A DNA stretch of 26,478 nucleotides from Promethearchaeota archaeon (lineage in GTDB: Archaea; Asgardarchaeota; Lokiarchaeia; Sigynarchaeales; SOKP01): positions 1-26,478 of the forward strand of contig WJKD01000441.1 of NCBI GenBank assembly GCA_014729315.1, given 5' to 3'. The notes below the pieces were generated by a model. The model searched no databases, was not told where the DNA came from, and saw nothing but the letters and a program-made list of their open reading frames with translations. Positions within the stretch are counted from its first letter, which is position 1. Each line of letters starts with the position of its first letter. Both the position numbers and the translations under genes were made by a program. Positions 7,858 through 16,669 of this stretch are shown piece by piece.

Positions 7858-7956
7858 AAATATGAGATAAACAATTAGTTTTAATAGAAAAAATAATTAC
7901 TTTTGTTTTTTAAAAAAATTTTAAATTTAATGTTGAAAACACCCTATTCTATAAAT

Positions 7957-8163
7957 CTATGTAGTTCCTTTTATAATATGTGCATAAGCTCCATCATCTT
8001 CTTTTTCATAGTGATTTAATGAAAGAACTAATAGACACTTGTTTGTTTTAGGATTAAAAGATCCAGAGATAATGGGAGAAATAAAGCTCTTTTTTCGGAA
8101 AAGAAAACAAGAAATGACATTTGGAAACTGTTCATAAATAAGAAAAAGAAACTGATTAAGCAA
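7957..8163 (-). CDS. Possible small hypothetical protein
   Basis: 68 codons from a TTG start, directly preceded by a stop, with no ribosome site seen. The second half (N-P-K-T-N-K-C-L-L-V-L-S-L-N-H-Y-E-K-E-D-D) has protein-like composition, while the first half is ordinary AT-rich reading. It sits alone in a 400-base gap between the glycine-rich gene and the first MDR reductase. It may be a remnant or spurious. The rest of this gap shows nothing else. Confidence 0.25.
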   Translation of the reverse strand: MLNQFLFLIYEQFPNVISCFLFRKKSFISPIISGSFNPKTNKCLLVLSLNHYEKEDDGAYAHIIKGTT

Positions 8164-8260
8164 TTAGGAACTAAATCACGGTAGCATCTAATCCAAAATT
8201 AATGCGAGCTTTGAGAATCCAGTTGGAAACCCTGTTCTTCTCTGACTTTTTTCCAATTTG

Positions 8261-9184
8261 TTAACTTTTGTTTTTATCTATTATAGTTATTACAACGCTT
8301 CCCTTTTTGTGTCCTTTTTCAACATATCGATGAGCTTCGGCTATTTGTTCAAGAGAATATCGACGATCTACGATCGCGCGTATCCTTCCAGCTTCAATTA
8401 GCTCTTTTATGAGTAATAAATCCACTGCAGTCTCTTTTGCTAATCCCTTTTTAGTTGAGACGAAGTTACCTTTCGGTTTTAAAACCCTCTTACAGCTTGA
8501 AAACGAGGTCTTTCCAACCACGTCAAAGATTAGGTCATAAAATTTTCCGTTCTCAGTAAAATCTTCCTTAGTGTAATCGATTACTTTATCTGCCCCCAAA
8601 GACTTAATTAGTTCTAAATTATTCGTACTACTTACTCCCGTAACTTCTGCACCAAAATATTTAGCAAGCTGAACAGCAAAAACGCCCACAGCTCCAGAAG
8701 CACCATTGATAAGAACAATCTGACCGCTCTGAATATTTCCTTCTCTTAGAAAGTGTAGAGCGGACAATGCGCCAAAAGGAACCGCAGCAGCTTCTTCGTA
8801 AGTCAAGTTGATCGGTTTGATCGCTATTACTCCGTCCTCGGCTAAGCTTATATACTCTGCATTAGCCCCAAAACTCATCCCAGTTGACGCAAAAACTTGG
8901 TCTCCTTTTCTAAACTTTTTAACATTCTTACCAACTGATTCAATTTTACCCGCTAATTCAGATCCTAATATAGGTTTTTTAGGTTTTTTGATACCGTACA
9001 TTACTCGCATAAAAAGCCAAAATAAAAATTGGCTTTTAAATCTCCGAACCGAACAGTCTCCTGAAGTAACGGTCGTTGCGTGTACTTTTATTAGTACCTC
9101 GTTATCTTTAGGGACGGGTTTGTCTACATTTTTAATTTGAAGCACTTCAGGTGGGCCAGATTTTTCATATAATATTGCCTTCAT
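8261..9184 (-). CDS. MDR-family NAD(P)-dependent reductase (quinone oxidoreductase-like), copy 1
   Basis: 307 residues. A GroES-like N-terminal domain begins [15 protein letters not shown]. The nucleotide-binding domain has I-N-G-A-S-G-A-V-G, with [11 protein letters not shown] and V-I-D-Y-T-K-E-D-F downstream. No structural zinc cysteine lobe is visible, as in quinone oxidoreductases and enoyl reductases. I place the start at ATG 9184 because GGAGGT lies 9 bases ahead; the same frame extends 20 codons further up without a ribosome site. Such enzymes reduce quinones, enones or similar with NAD(P)H. It is one of three close relatives within 7.5 kb (see 11767 and 14591). The family call is firm; the substrate is unknown. 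Confidence 0.88.
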   Translation of the reverse strand: MKAILYEKSGPPEVLQIKNVDKPVPKDNEVLIKVHATTVTSGDCSVRRFKSQFLFWLFMRVMYGIKKPKKPILGSELAGKIESVGKNVKKFRKGDQVFASTGMSFGANAEYISLAEDGVIAIKPINLTYEEAAAVPFGALSALHFLREGNIQSGQIVLINGASGAVGVFAVQLAKYFGAEVTGVSSTNNLELIKSLGADKVIDYTKEDFTENGKFYDLIFDVVGKTSFSSCKRVLKPKGNFVSTKKGLAKETAVDLLLIKELIEAGRIRAIVDRRYSLEQIAEAHRYVEKGHKKGSVVITIIDKNKS

Positions 9185-9375
9185 TAAATTCCTACCTCCC
9201 AAATCGCTAGCTGGTTTTTTTCTTTTTCCCATTTGAGTTGTCATTTCTCACCTTTAGGTTAAAATTTACGATATACTTAATCAAAAATCAATAATTTAAA
9301 CAAAGAAGAACGCAGTAGAAATAAAATATTTATACACAATATAATATATTTCTACTGACAATTTTTTTAGAGCAT

Positions 9376-9858
9376 TTATTCTGCAAAAATCGTCTCTCCT
9401 TTATTGGTATATTCTACAATGCCTAGTTGTCTTAGGAATTCCAAAGAATCGTCGACTTCTCGTCCTTCTACAAGTTTGCCATCAACAATGCGCCAAATAA
9501 AAACCATCTCCATTTTCACTTTATTACCCGTAGGAGGTAAAGAAACGCCAAAAAGATTCCACTCGCCGGTGTGCGTCCCAGTTGCGTTAACGCGCACCCA
9601 GACCTGATCCCCTTCAGCTATAATTTCCTCAATTTGTTCGTACCAGTCGGGAAAGCCTTCGAAAGCCATAGTAAACAATCTCTTGAAGTTATCCCGTCCT
9701 TTTTGTTGATGCGTATGGTCAACGTAGTCATCTGCCACTAATTCTTCAAATAAATCCAAATTTCTCGTATTATAGGCCTCAATGAATCTACGAACAATAG
9801 CTTTGTTCTGTTCTAACGAATCTTTAATATTATTTTCAGATTTTTTTGTTTTTAACAA
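9376..9858 (-). CDS. SnoaL-like / predicted ester cyclase family protein
   Basis: 160 residues with the pattern of SnoaL-like, NTF2-fold proteins: N-K-A-I-V-R-R-F-I-E-A-Y-N-T-R-N-L at the start, E-L-V-A-D-D-Y-V-D-H-T, then G-T-H-T-G-E-W and F-I-W-R-I-V-D-G-K-L-V-E in the middle. Family members include polyketide cyclases and many proteins of unknown substrate; the fold is an alpha-plus-beta cone with a deep pocket. It lies upstream of MDR copy 1 on the same strand, with about 190 bases between, so joint expression is uncertain. Intact, with an ATG start. Confidence 0.82.
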   Translation of the reverse strand: MLKTKKSENNIKDSLEQNKAIVRRFIEAYNTRNLDLFEELVADDYVDHTHQQKGRDNFKRLFTMAFEGFPDWYEQIEEIIAEGDQVWVRVNATGTHTGEWNLFGVSLPPTGNKVKMEMVFIWRIVDGKLVEGREVDDSLEFLRQLGIVEYTNKGETIFAE

Positions 9859-10179
9859 TTCTTATCACCTTTTTTATGATAATTTTTATCACAATATAGA
9901 CAGACAACCCAGAATTTAACACTCTTCTTTATTTTTTATCATCTTTTTCTGATTCTGCTTAAAAATTAGAATATAATTATTCTGAAAAATGCTTAAATTA
10001 TAATTTTCAAAACAGAATGCTAAAAATTTGATATAAGAACATAAAAATATCTATCACTTTCTGATTTTTTATTTTAAGAGTTTGGTATAGCGTAAGCAAA
10101 AAAAATCAAAAAGAAGTAAAATTTAAAAAAATTCCATTTAGGATTCAATTCCGCAGTTATGAGGAATGTTTATAATTGT
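9859..10179. other. AT-rich intergenic region
   Basis: About 320 bases between the SnoaL-like gene and the next membrane gene. It has long A and T runs and no coding frame, tRNA-like sequence or strong inverted repeat that I can support. It should hold the promoter for the SnoaL-like gene. Confidence 0.4.
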
Positions 10180-10749
10180 TTAATCATCTGTTTCGTTTAG
10201 CCATTTCTTAAAATAAATTATGCCAATTATAGCTCCAGGTATACCAAATATGATTATAATCCAGATAACGGTCCATATACACGCGTAAAGCCAATAGCTG
10301 TAGGGTAAACTGCCAAACGATCTAAAAAAATTCCCCTCAATTGCTATATAAATACAATACGCAACGAAAAACACAAAATTACATCCTCCAAAATGTTTTC
10401 CCCGGTGTTTTTTCGATTCTTTCTCGCGTGTTCTGAACTCTTGTTTTTCCTCATCAGGTAATCTGCGCCACCATAAGTATCCTCCTACTCCAAAAAACAA
10501 GCCCACGGGTAAACCAACAAAGAGCAGCTCCCATAAAATCAGTAATAATATGAATATTACGACCCAAGCTAAACTCCATTGGTCAAAGGTAGCCGTTCCT
10601 TGTAAACCAATGTCAGAGGTTTCGACCAACCAGACGAGGACCAAAACCATTCCTACAACTGCGCAGATGCCTACGATAATGCTTGCTATAATCGCTGCCC
10701 AGTGTTCCTTTATCTTTCTTTTTACAAAATTATTATTTGTTTCCTCCAT
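10180..10749 (-). CDS. Membrane protein, unknown function
   Basis: 189 residues with about five hydrophobic segments near 14-40, 58-75, 76-95, 122-138 and 150-178. A charged cytosolic-type loop (R-R-L-P-D-E-E-K-Q-E and following Lys/Arg/Glu) separates segments three and four. Trp is frequent. It starts at ATG with TCC-rich plus-strand sequence ahead (GGA on the coding strand). No transporter or enzyme signature was recognised. It lies between the SnoaL-like gene and the EFR1 gene on the same strand, with more than 200 bases before the latter. Confidence 0.62.
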   Translation of the reverse strand: MEETNNNFVKRKIKEHWAAIIASIIVGICAVVGMVLVLVWLVETSDIGLQGTATFDQWSLAWVVIFILLLILWELLFVGLPVGLFFGVGGYLWWRRLPDEEKQEFRTREKESKKHRGKHFGGCNFVFFVAYCIYIAIEGNFFRSFGSLPYSYWLYACIWTVIWIIIIFGIPGAIIGIIYFKKWLNETDD

Positions 10750-10964
10750 AATTTTTCACCAATTATGTTTATAAAACTATTTATTACTATTTGGACATCC
10801 CCATAAAAAAATAGGAGTCCGATATTTATGTTCGATTTTAATTTCCATTTTTCTCATCGATTCAAGTTAATCATTATGCCTAAAAATCCCAATAACTTTT
10901 AGAATTTTCACAATATCGCAATTTTTATTTTTTCACCTTTAGTAGTTTTATTACCTTCTTTTAT

Positions 10965-11765
10965 TTATAGCACTTTTTGATTGATTAGTTCCTTAATTTT
11001 AATATACGGATGATTAAACCTTTCCCGATTAATTGTATGTTCTCCGTATTGAATTGCTTCCTGGGGGCAATAATTTATACAACCTAAACACACTTCACAA
11101 CGATGCTGCCATTCGGGTTTGTTATTATCAAGTTTAATATTGTCAACAGGACAGATATTTTCGCAGATTCCACATCCATTACACCTATCGTCTGAGTAAA
11201 AGTTTTCGTCCATATTACTCGCTTGATTTAGAAATTTTTCATATGAGCGCTTCATTGAGGATCTAAATTTTTTCTTAGTGTTTTCTTTCTGATTATTTTT
11301 AATTAATTCTGCGATATTTTCTAACTTCAATTCAGCCTTCTTTATCCTCTTTTTTATTTTTTTCTCTGAAGGTAAAGGATTAAAATGCTTCGCTAATGCC
11401 ATATTATTTGAAAAGATTCTTATGTTGTACGATAAATCGAGAATTTTTCCTTTAGGCTCAAGTAGCATGTTTATTGTCTGAGGTACGGCTTGATTGGAAA
11501 ACCCACCCATAGTTGCAACAGCAAAGATATACTTTGCAATACTCATATCTAACTTTTCGATAAATTCATAGACAATTTTTGGAAGTGCCCAAGTATAAAC
11601 AGGAAAAACAAAACCAACTTTTTCTGATGTAGTCTTTACATTACTTTCCTTAATCAAACTTGCAATTGGTAATAACTCACATTCACCTAGGATTTCTTTT
11701 AAACATTTAGCAATGTGTAAAGAGTTTCCGGTACCTGAAAAATAATAGATTATCGTTTTAACCAT
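10965..11765 (-). CDS. EFR1-type flavodoxin-ferredoxin fusion protein
   Basis: 266 residues from ATG 11765. The N-terminal flavodoxin-like domain shows I-I-Y-Y-F-S-G-T-G-N-S, the FMN phosphate loop, then F-V-F-P-V-Y-T-W-A-L-P. The C-terminal part has two 4Fe-4S motifs: C-N-G-C-G-I-C-E-N-I-C-P (Cys 195, 198, 201, 205) and C-E-V-C-L-G-C-I-N-Y-C-P (Cys 223, 226, 229, 233). A Lys-rich linker joins them. It should shuttle electrons between FMN and iron-sulfur clusters in the cytosol. I chose this ATG because GGGGAGAT lies a few bases upstream; the frame extends 5 codons further. The reductase copy 2 stop codon is one base ahead, so the two genes are almost certainly co-transcribed and translationally linked. 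Confidence 0.88.
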   Translation of the reverse strand: MVKTIIYYFSGTGNSLHIAKCLKEILGECELLPIASLIKESNVKTTSEKVGFVFPVYTWALPKIVYEFIEKLDMSIAKYIFAVATMGGFSNQAVPQTINMLLEPKGKILDLSYNIRIFSNNMALAKHFNPLPSEKKIKKRIKKAELKLENIAELIKNNQKENTKKKFRSSMKRSYEKFLNQASNMDENFYSDDRCNGCGICENICPVDNIKLDNNKPEWQHRCEVCLGCINYCPQEAIQYGEHTINRERFNHPYIKIKELINQKVL

Positions 11766-11766
11766 T

Positions 11767-12711
11767 TTATCTCCCCTCATTTTTATTTAATACAACGATT
11801 ACTAAATTCCCCTTTTTATGTCCTTTTTCCACATATTGATGGGCTTCCGCGATTTTTTCTAAAGGATATCTTCTATCGATGATAGGTTTTAGTTTCACCG
11901 CTTCAATAAGTTCTCTCAGATATAAAAAGTTCTCGATCTTTTCTCTATAATAGCCTCGAGTGACGCTTAAAAATTTTCCTTCAGGAACAAGAACTTTTTC
12001 GCAGACGGAAGATGAAGCTTTACCAACAGCATCAAAAATAAGATCGTAAAGCTCACCTCTCTTGGTAAAATCTTCTTCAGTATAATCGATCACACTATCT
12101 GCCCCCAGTGATCTCACCATCTCTAAATTGGTCGTACTACACACTCCGGTAACCTCTGCTCCAAAATATTTGGCAAGTTGTACCGCATAAGTACCATTAC
12201 TTCCAGGAGCACCATATATCAATACCTTTTTCCCACTCTTAACATTGCCTTTTCGAATAAAATGTAATGCTGTCAATCCCCCTATAGGGACGACAGCAGC
12301 CTCTTGGTATGTCAATTTAGTCGGTTTCTTTGCCACTACGCCTTTTTTCCATTCTTCCGGGACGCAGATGTACTCGGCATACGCACCGTTTTTCAAACCC
12401 GTGGTAGTTGCGAATATTTGATCACCAATTTTAAATCGAGTCACTTCTTTTCCTATTGATTCAACTTTCCCAGCAAACTCGTATCCTAATATTGGTTTCT
12501 TTGGTTTTCTGAGCCCAAACATTAAGCGCATCATAATCGTAAATATTTTTTTATCCGGGTGCCTTCCAATACGAATTGTGCATTCCCCTGAAGTGACAGT
12601 AGTGGCGTAAACCTTGACCAGTATTTCTTTATCTTTGGGAATATATTTCTCAACATTCTTAACCTCAAGAACACTGGGAGGACCTTATCTCTCGTACACT
12701 GCTGCTTTCAT
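11767..12711 (-). pseudogene. MDR-family reductase, copy 2, interrupted by TAA at codon 9
   Basis: From ATG 12711 the frame reads M-K-A-A-V-Y-E-R, then TAA (12685-12687), then [11 protein letters not shown] and on through the whole MDR protein to the stop at 11767: 314 residues counting the stop position. Copies 1 and 3 have E-K-S-G-P-P and T-D-Y-G-P-P here, so TAA probably replaced a Tyr codon. Everything after the stop is intact, including G-A-P-G-S-N-G-T (nucleotide loop) and the conserved Y-F-G-A-E-V-T-G-V. The next start codon in frame is near 12534, which would remove most of the GroES-like domain. So the gene is either inactivated, read through, or carries a consensus error. It sits between the HAAS gene (43 bases upstream) and EFR1. 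Confidence 0.78.
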
Positions 12712-12754
12712 CAATTCTGTTCTATCTGATATTGTAATTCTAAATCACCTTGTT

Positions 12755-13705
12755 TTATTCATTGAGATTCTGATATTTCTCAAGCGTTCCCGCTTTATAG
12801 GTATCTGCGATAATTGAACACACAATCAAGAATATAATAAATCCGAAAAATCCGCTGATAAGGTACAATTCAATGTATTTACCAACAAACGGTACTAATT
12901 CTGGTCGTTCCAGCAAGACCAAGAGGAGCGGAATATTCAATATGGATAAAAATATCTTGATACCGATGATGATCTGATGTTTTCTTACTTGTTGATTACC
13001 GATTACTCCACGTATAAGGTCTAAACACCCTTCTGATAATCCTAGCACTCCAAAAATACGAAGTAATGCCAAGAATTCGGGATCTATTAGATGAGTAAAA
13101 TCTGTGTCCGGCTGTATTACTAATATTAATCCGAAAGCCATTTGAATTATCCCTCCGACAATCATACCGGCTGGATCTACAAAAGATTTCGATGATTTTT
13201 TTTCTTTCTTACGTTCCTCTTTTGTTTTGAAATCTTCGGGAAGGTATCCCTCCATCGATAATCCAACAAATATAGCGGTCACAATTATGAACACACCTGC
13301 TAACCATAGAAAAAATCCCGATATGTCAAACTGGAATGTTCCCGTGAATAGACTAATGATCATAAATACCACATTTACCAGTATAACAACAGCAGACAAA
13401 ATACCTAAAACTGTCGTATATAACGGCCATAATTCTTCAGTAATGTATATTTTTGGTGTTCCACGGCGTTTATATTCCTTTGTTATGCTTTCGGGAGTTC
13501 CCATATGAGCAAGGGCAAGACGCACCGAGGATTCCGTGGACGTTCCAATGTCGGAAAGTTCTTCGGCTTTGTCCCATATGTGTTCCTCAAGTTCGTCTAG
13601 AATGTCCTCAAATTCGTCTTTTTTTTGTTTCAACCATTCAGGCATTTATTCTTTAATTTTACAAAGATAATCTTTAACCAATTTTTCCATTTTTTTTTTA
13701 CTCAC
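12755..13705 (-). pseudogene. HAAS-domain membrane protein (PadR partner), split by in-frame TAA
   Basis: GTG 13705 begins the frame with GGAGGAG 8 bases ahead, one base after the padR stop. It reads V-S-K-K-K-M-E-K-L-V-K-D-Y-L-C-K-I-K-E, then TAA (13646-13648), then directly ATG and M-P-E-W-L-K-Q-K-K. HAAS domains run through this point, typically with K-E-Y-(L/M)-P-E-W, so TAA again stands where Tyr is expected. After it come D-E-L-E-E-H-I-W-D-K-A-E-E-L and about five membrane helices (near 77-99, 108-130, 158-177, 224-246 and 259-280 of the M-P-E-W numbering). HAAS proteins pair with PadR regulators and probably sense a membrane signal. Restart at the abutting ATG would make a 296-residue protein lacking the first helix. 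Confidence 0.75.
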
Positions 13706-13706
13706 G

Positions 13707-14246
13707 TTATTTTCTCCTCCTTTCTTTTAATTCTTCCACATTCAATCCGCACATATCGCAGAATTGGATTCCTTCGTCGTTTATATCGATTTTATTGGCA
13801 CAATTAGGGCAATAGAGGTATTGTTCGTCTAAGCGAACATTAATATCAAGCATCGGAGAAATGGCTTCTGTCAATTTGCTATAGAACCCTGATAAATGAT
13901 GGTATATTTTATCACCGCGTTCCGTCATTGAATAAAGCTTTCTCGTGCGTCCATCAACCTTTCGTTTTTCAGATTTTAGTATACCTTCGCGTTCGAGTTT
14001 TCTTAATATGGGATATAATGTCCCCTCTTCAATAACCAACATTTCGTTAGTTTCCATTTCAAGATTTTTTAAAATTGCGTATCCGTGAATCTCTCCATTT
14101 TCAGCTCTATCAATTATAGCTAAGATACAAATCGTACTAATTCCACGATTGATTTCGCTTTCAAACTTTTCTACATACTCTCGAATTTCTTGTGATGCGA
14201 TTAAAGCTTCTGTGCCAAATTCCTTAACCCGTTTTATCATATACAT
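13707..14246 (-). CDS. PadR-family transcriptional regulator with C-terminal zinc ribbon
   Basis: 179 residues. The PadR winged helix lies at about 31-125, with G-Y-A-I-L-K-N-L, E-G-T-L-Y-P-I-L-R-K-L-E-R-E-G and R-T-R-K-L-Y-S-M-T-E-R-G, all standard. An N-terminal extension of about 30 residues precedes it. After a short helix, C-P-N-C (146, 149) and C-D-M-C (163, 166) form a zinc ribbon that most PadR proteins lack. PadR proteins repress their own operon or divergent genes and respond to small ligands or partner proteins. It heads the unit with the HAAS gene (one base apart) and is divergent from MDR copy 3, so both directions may be controlled from the 14247-14590 gap. Confidence 0.88.
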   Translation of the reverse strand: MYMIKRVKEFGTEALIASQEIREYVEKFESEINRGISTICILAIIDRAENGEIHGYAILKNLEMETNEMLVIEEGTLYPILRKLEREGILKSEKRKVDGRTRKLYSMTERGDKIYHHLSGFYSKLTEAISPMLDINVRLDEQYLYCPNCANKIDINDEGIQFCDMCGLNVEELKERRRK

Positions 14247-14299
14247 ATCTCATCTCAATTTTTTTCTAAAGATTTTGTGAACGAATAATATTTATCTTA

Positions 14300-14318
14300 T
14301 AGTATCTTATTAATACTA
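14300..14318. promoter_or_regulatory. Inverted repeat, candidate PadR operator
   Basis: TAGTAT-7 nt-ATACTA is a perfect six-base dyad in the 344-base divergent region between padR and MDR copy 3, about 55 bases upstream of padR. The rest of that region is AT-rich with no coding frame. Location and symmetry fit a dimeric winged-helix binding site, but AT-rich DNA yields such dyads by chance. Confidence 0.3.
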
Positions 14319-14590
14319 AATTACTCACAGTATTTAAATTTTTTTAATTGGAAAAAAATACGAAACTGTATAAGCAGACTCGAGCTATTAATAGAAAAGG
14401 CTTTTCGTTTTATTAATAATAAATTCAAAAGCATACTTACTAATAAGGAACTATATAATAATTACTAAAAATAGTAAAATTAAGAAAATTGACTGGAAGG
14501 ATATAAAATGAAAAGGGATATAAACCATTTTTCGCTCCTAAAAACGAAATTATAAGCTATGATTAAAAAAACGATTATAGGGTACCACCA

Positions 14591-15571
14591 ATGAAAGCAA
14601 TAGTATGGACGGATTATGGACCTCCAGACGTACTTCAACTCCAAGAAGTAGAAAAACCCGTTCCTAATGATAACGAGGTATTGATTAAAGTATATGCAAC
14701 AACAGTAACCGCGGGAGATTGTGAACTCCGAAACCTTGATTTTTCATTTGTTTTGAGAACTATATTTCGATTAAGTTTTGGGCTTAAAAAACCTAAAAGA
14801 GTCAAAATTTTAGGAATGGAACTGGCAGGTATCATTGAGGCTGTCGGTAAAAATGTAAAATTGTTCAAAAAAGGAGACCATGTATTCGGATCTACAGGTA
14901 TGAGATTTGGAGCCTACGCTGAATATGCATGTCTCCCCGAAGAATGGAATGAGGGTGCTTTAGCAATTAAACCAGTTAACATTACCTTTGAAGAAGCTGC
15001 TACCGTTCCAATTGGATGCCTTGAAGCATATTATTTTCTCGAAAAGGCAAACGTAAAGACCGGAGATAATGTTCTTATCCTAGGGGCTTCTGGAACTATA
15101 GGAACTGTCGCGATACAACTTGTCAAATACTTCGGAGCAAAAGTAACTGCCGTTGGTAATCCAAATAGCTTAGACGTGATGAAATCGATAGGAGCTGATA
15201 AGACAATGGACTACACTAAAGACGATTTCATGGACAGTCAGGAAAAATATGACGTTATTTTTGATGTAGTAGGTAAATATTCTTTTTCAGATTGTAAAAA
15301 AGCGTTAAAAAAAAAAGGAATGCTCCTTTTAGCTAATCCTAAGTTGTCAACTATAGTCCGAGGGTTACTTTCTTCGATTAAAGTAAAGACTGGATCAACC
15401 TCCTATACGAAAGAAAGACTAAGTTTTCTTAAAAACCTAATTGAAATGGGAGAATTGAAGCCAGTTATAGTAAAACAGTATTCATTAGAAGAGATTCCTG
15501 AAGCACACAAATTTGTTGAAGAGGGACAAAAAGTAGGAGACATATCCATAACCATAGAACCTAATCACTAA
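14591..15571 (+). CDS. MDR-family NAD(P)-dependent reductase, copy 3
   Basis: 326 residues starting M-K-A-I-V-W-T-D-Y-G-P-P-D-V-L, intact throughout. It has L-G-A-S-G-T-I-G in the nucleotide-binding domain, K-Y-F-G-A-K-V-T-A-V, S-I-G-A-D-K and M-D-Y-T-K-D-D-F, and the closing I-P-E-A-H-K-F-V-E-E-G. It is clearly related to copies 1 and 2, which share the T-V-T-(S/A)-G-(D/E)-C segment near residue 40 and F-G-(A)-x-A-E-Y. It differs by a longer C-terminal section around 245-275. The enzyme class reduces quinones or activated alkenes with NAD(P)H; the substrate is unknown. Divergent from padR, so a likely target of that regulator. A small membrane gene follows 128 bases downstream. Confidence 0.88.
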   Translation: MKAIVWTDYGPPDVLQLQEVEKPVPNDNEVLIKVYATTVTAGDCELRNLDFSFVLRTIFRLSFGLKKPKRVKILGMELAGIIEAVGKNVKLFKKGDHVFGSTGMRFGAYAEYACLPEEWNEGALAIKPVNITFEEAATVPIGCLEAYYFLEKANVKTGDNVLILGASGTIGTVAIQLVKYFGAKVTAVGNPNSLDVMKSIGADKTMDYTKDDFMDSQEKYDVIFDVVGKYSFSDCKKALKKKGMLLLANPKLSTIVRGLLSSIKVKTGSTSYTKERLSFLKNLIEMGELKPVIVKQYSLEEIPEAHKFVEEGQKVGDISITIEPNH

Positions 15572-15699
15572 GATCCTCCATAGAAATCTTTGCTTTACTT
15601 TCTCCAAAAATTTTTATTTCAATACTTGGAATAAAAATGATGAGCTTTTTATGAATTATAATCTAAACTTTTTTTTAGAAACTTCTCATTTAGGTTCTT

Positions 15700-16077
15700 A
15701 TGACTCTTCAAAGGAAAGAAGCTCCAAAATATTTTATACCAACCTTTATGATTTGGATTTTCTTATGTAATGTTACGGCTATAATATTGGCAATCGTTTG
15801 GGCTATTCAATTTCCCGAGAGTTTTTGGTTTAACTCAACGGTCTCAATGTTCATAATTATTGGAATAAATGTTCTGAGCATTATATTATTATATCCATTG
15901 CTAAATATGGATCCCTTAACTCCATTTCTGAAAGGTGCGTTGATATGGTATGTGATAATATCGATAGTATACATTGTTTTAGCGGCTTATTTTGCGCTAA
16001 TCCCAGGTACAATTCAATTATTGGGCGATCTCTGGTATCATTGGAAGAGAAAAAAATTAGTAAAACAAAAAGAATAG
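15700..16077 (+). CDS. Small membrane protein, unknown function
   Basis: 125 residues with three clear helices near 15-37, 46-70 and 80-105, a short charged N-terminus (L-Q-R-K-E-A-P-K) and a basic tail (W-K-R-K-K-L-V-K-Q-K). The ATG is followed at once by coding-like sequence. It lies downstream of MDR copy 3 on the same strand and could belong to its transcript. No family was recognised. Confidence 0.58.
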   Translation: MTLQRKEAPKYFIPTFMIWIFLCNVTAIILAIVWAIQFPESFWFNSTVSMFIIIGINVLSIILLYPLLNMDPLTPFLKGALIWYVIISIVYIVLAAYFALIPGTIQLLGDLWYHWKRKKLVKQKE

Positions 16078-16480
16078 TATTTTAAAAAATCAAAGTCTTT
16101 AAGTTATTTTTTTGATTTTCTATTAATTTATTTTATAAATAAAAGAATCTCTGTAAAGAGAGAAAAATAACAGAAAAACTAAGCTCATTTATAATAAAAA
16201 GCATAATTTTAGCGTTTTCTCTTATTACAGGACCGATATATTTGCAATATACTCGTTATCTAAAACAATGATCTACAATTTCAAAAAAAAATTGGATATA
16301 CCAAATCTAGTACTAATTTCCAGTAGTTAGTAATTTATGTGTAGCTAAGGTTGAACTTATGTTTCTTCTCTCTTAGTCTACTAACATAGAAAAAGAGAAT
16401 ATCAGATTTATGACCAGAATCTGTTGATTAACCATTAAATATTTATTCTTATAAGAAACTCTAAAAAGAGCTTTAAAATA
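16078..16480. other. AT-rich intergenic region
   Basis: About 400 bases with very low GC (one 60-base stretch from 16081 has only 6 G or C). No coding frame, RNA gene or notable repeat could be supported. Confidence 0.45.
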
Positions 16481-16669
16481 TTAATGTCTTTGCTCGTAAT
16501 AGAAGAGATTTTCAGCAAATACTTGGATGGTGATGTCTCCAGATTTTTCGTATTTTTCCATTAATTCTTGCTTTGAACAGTTTGCTTCATACATCCACCC
16601 ACCAGCGTTACGTGCTATATTATTATAAAGTGATATAAACTTGTCATGATTCCATTCTTCTTTATCCAT
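16481..16669 (-). CDS. Small soluble hypothetical protein
   Basis: 62 residues, acidic and basic residues mixed, with W-N-H-D-K-F-I-S-L-Y-N-N-I and C-S-K-Q-E-L-M-E-K-Y-E-K-S-G-D. It is predicted mainly helical, with one Cys. ATG start with GGAGGAAGAG on the coding strand about 14 bases upstream, slightly far for a ribosome site but supportive. No known family was recognised. Confidence 0.5.
   Translation of the reverse strand: MDKEEWNHDKFISLYNNIARNAGGWMYEANCSKQELMEKYEKSGDITIQVFAENLFYYEQRH

Noticed and set aside
12685..13648. TAA reassigned to Tyr, since two ochre codons stand at likely Tyr positions
   Set aside because: TAA is used as the normal terminator by many intact genes here, so reassignment is not tenable; point changes are sufficient.
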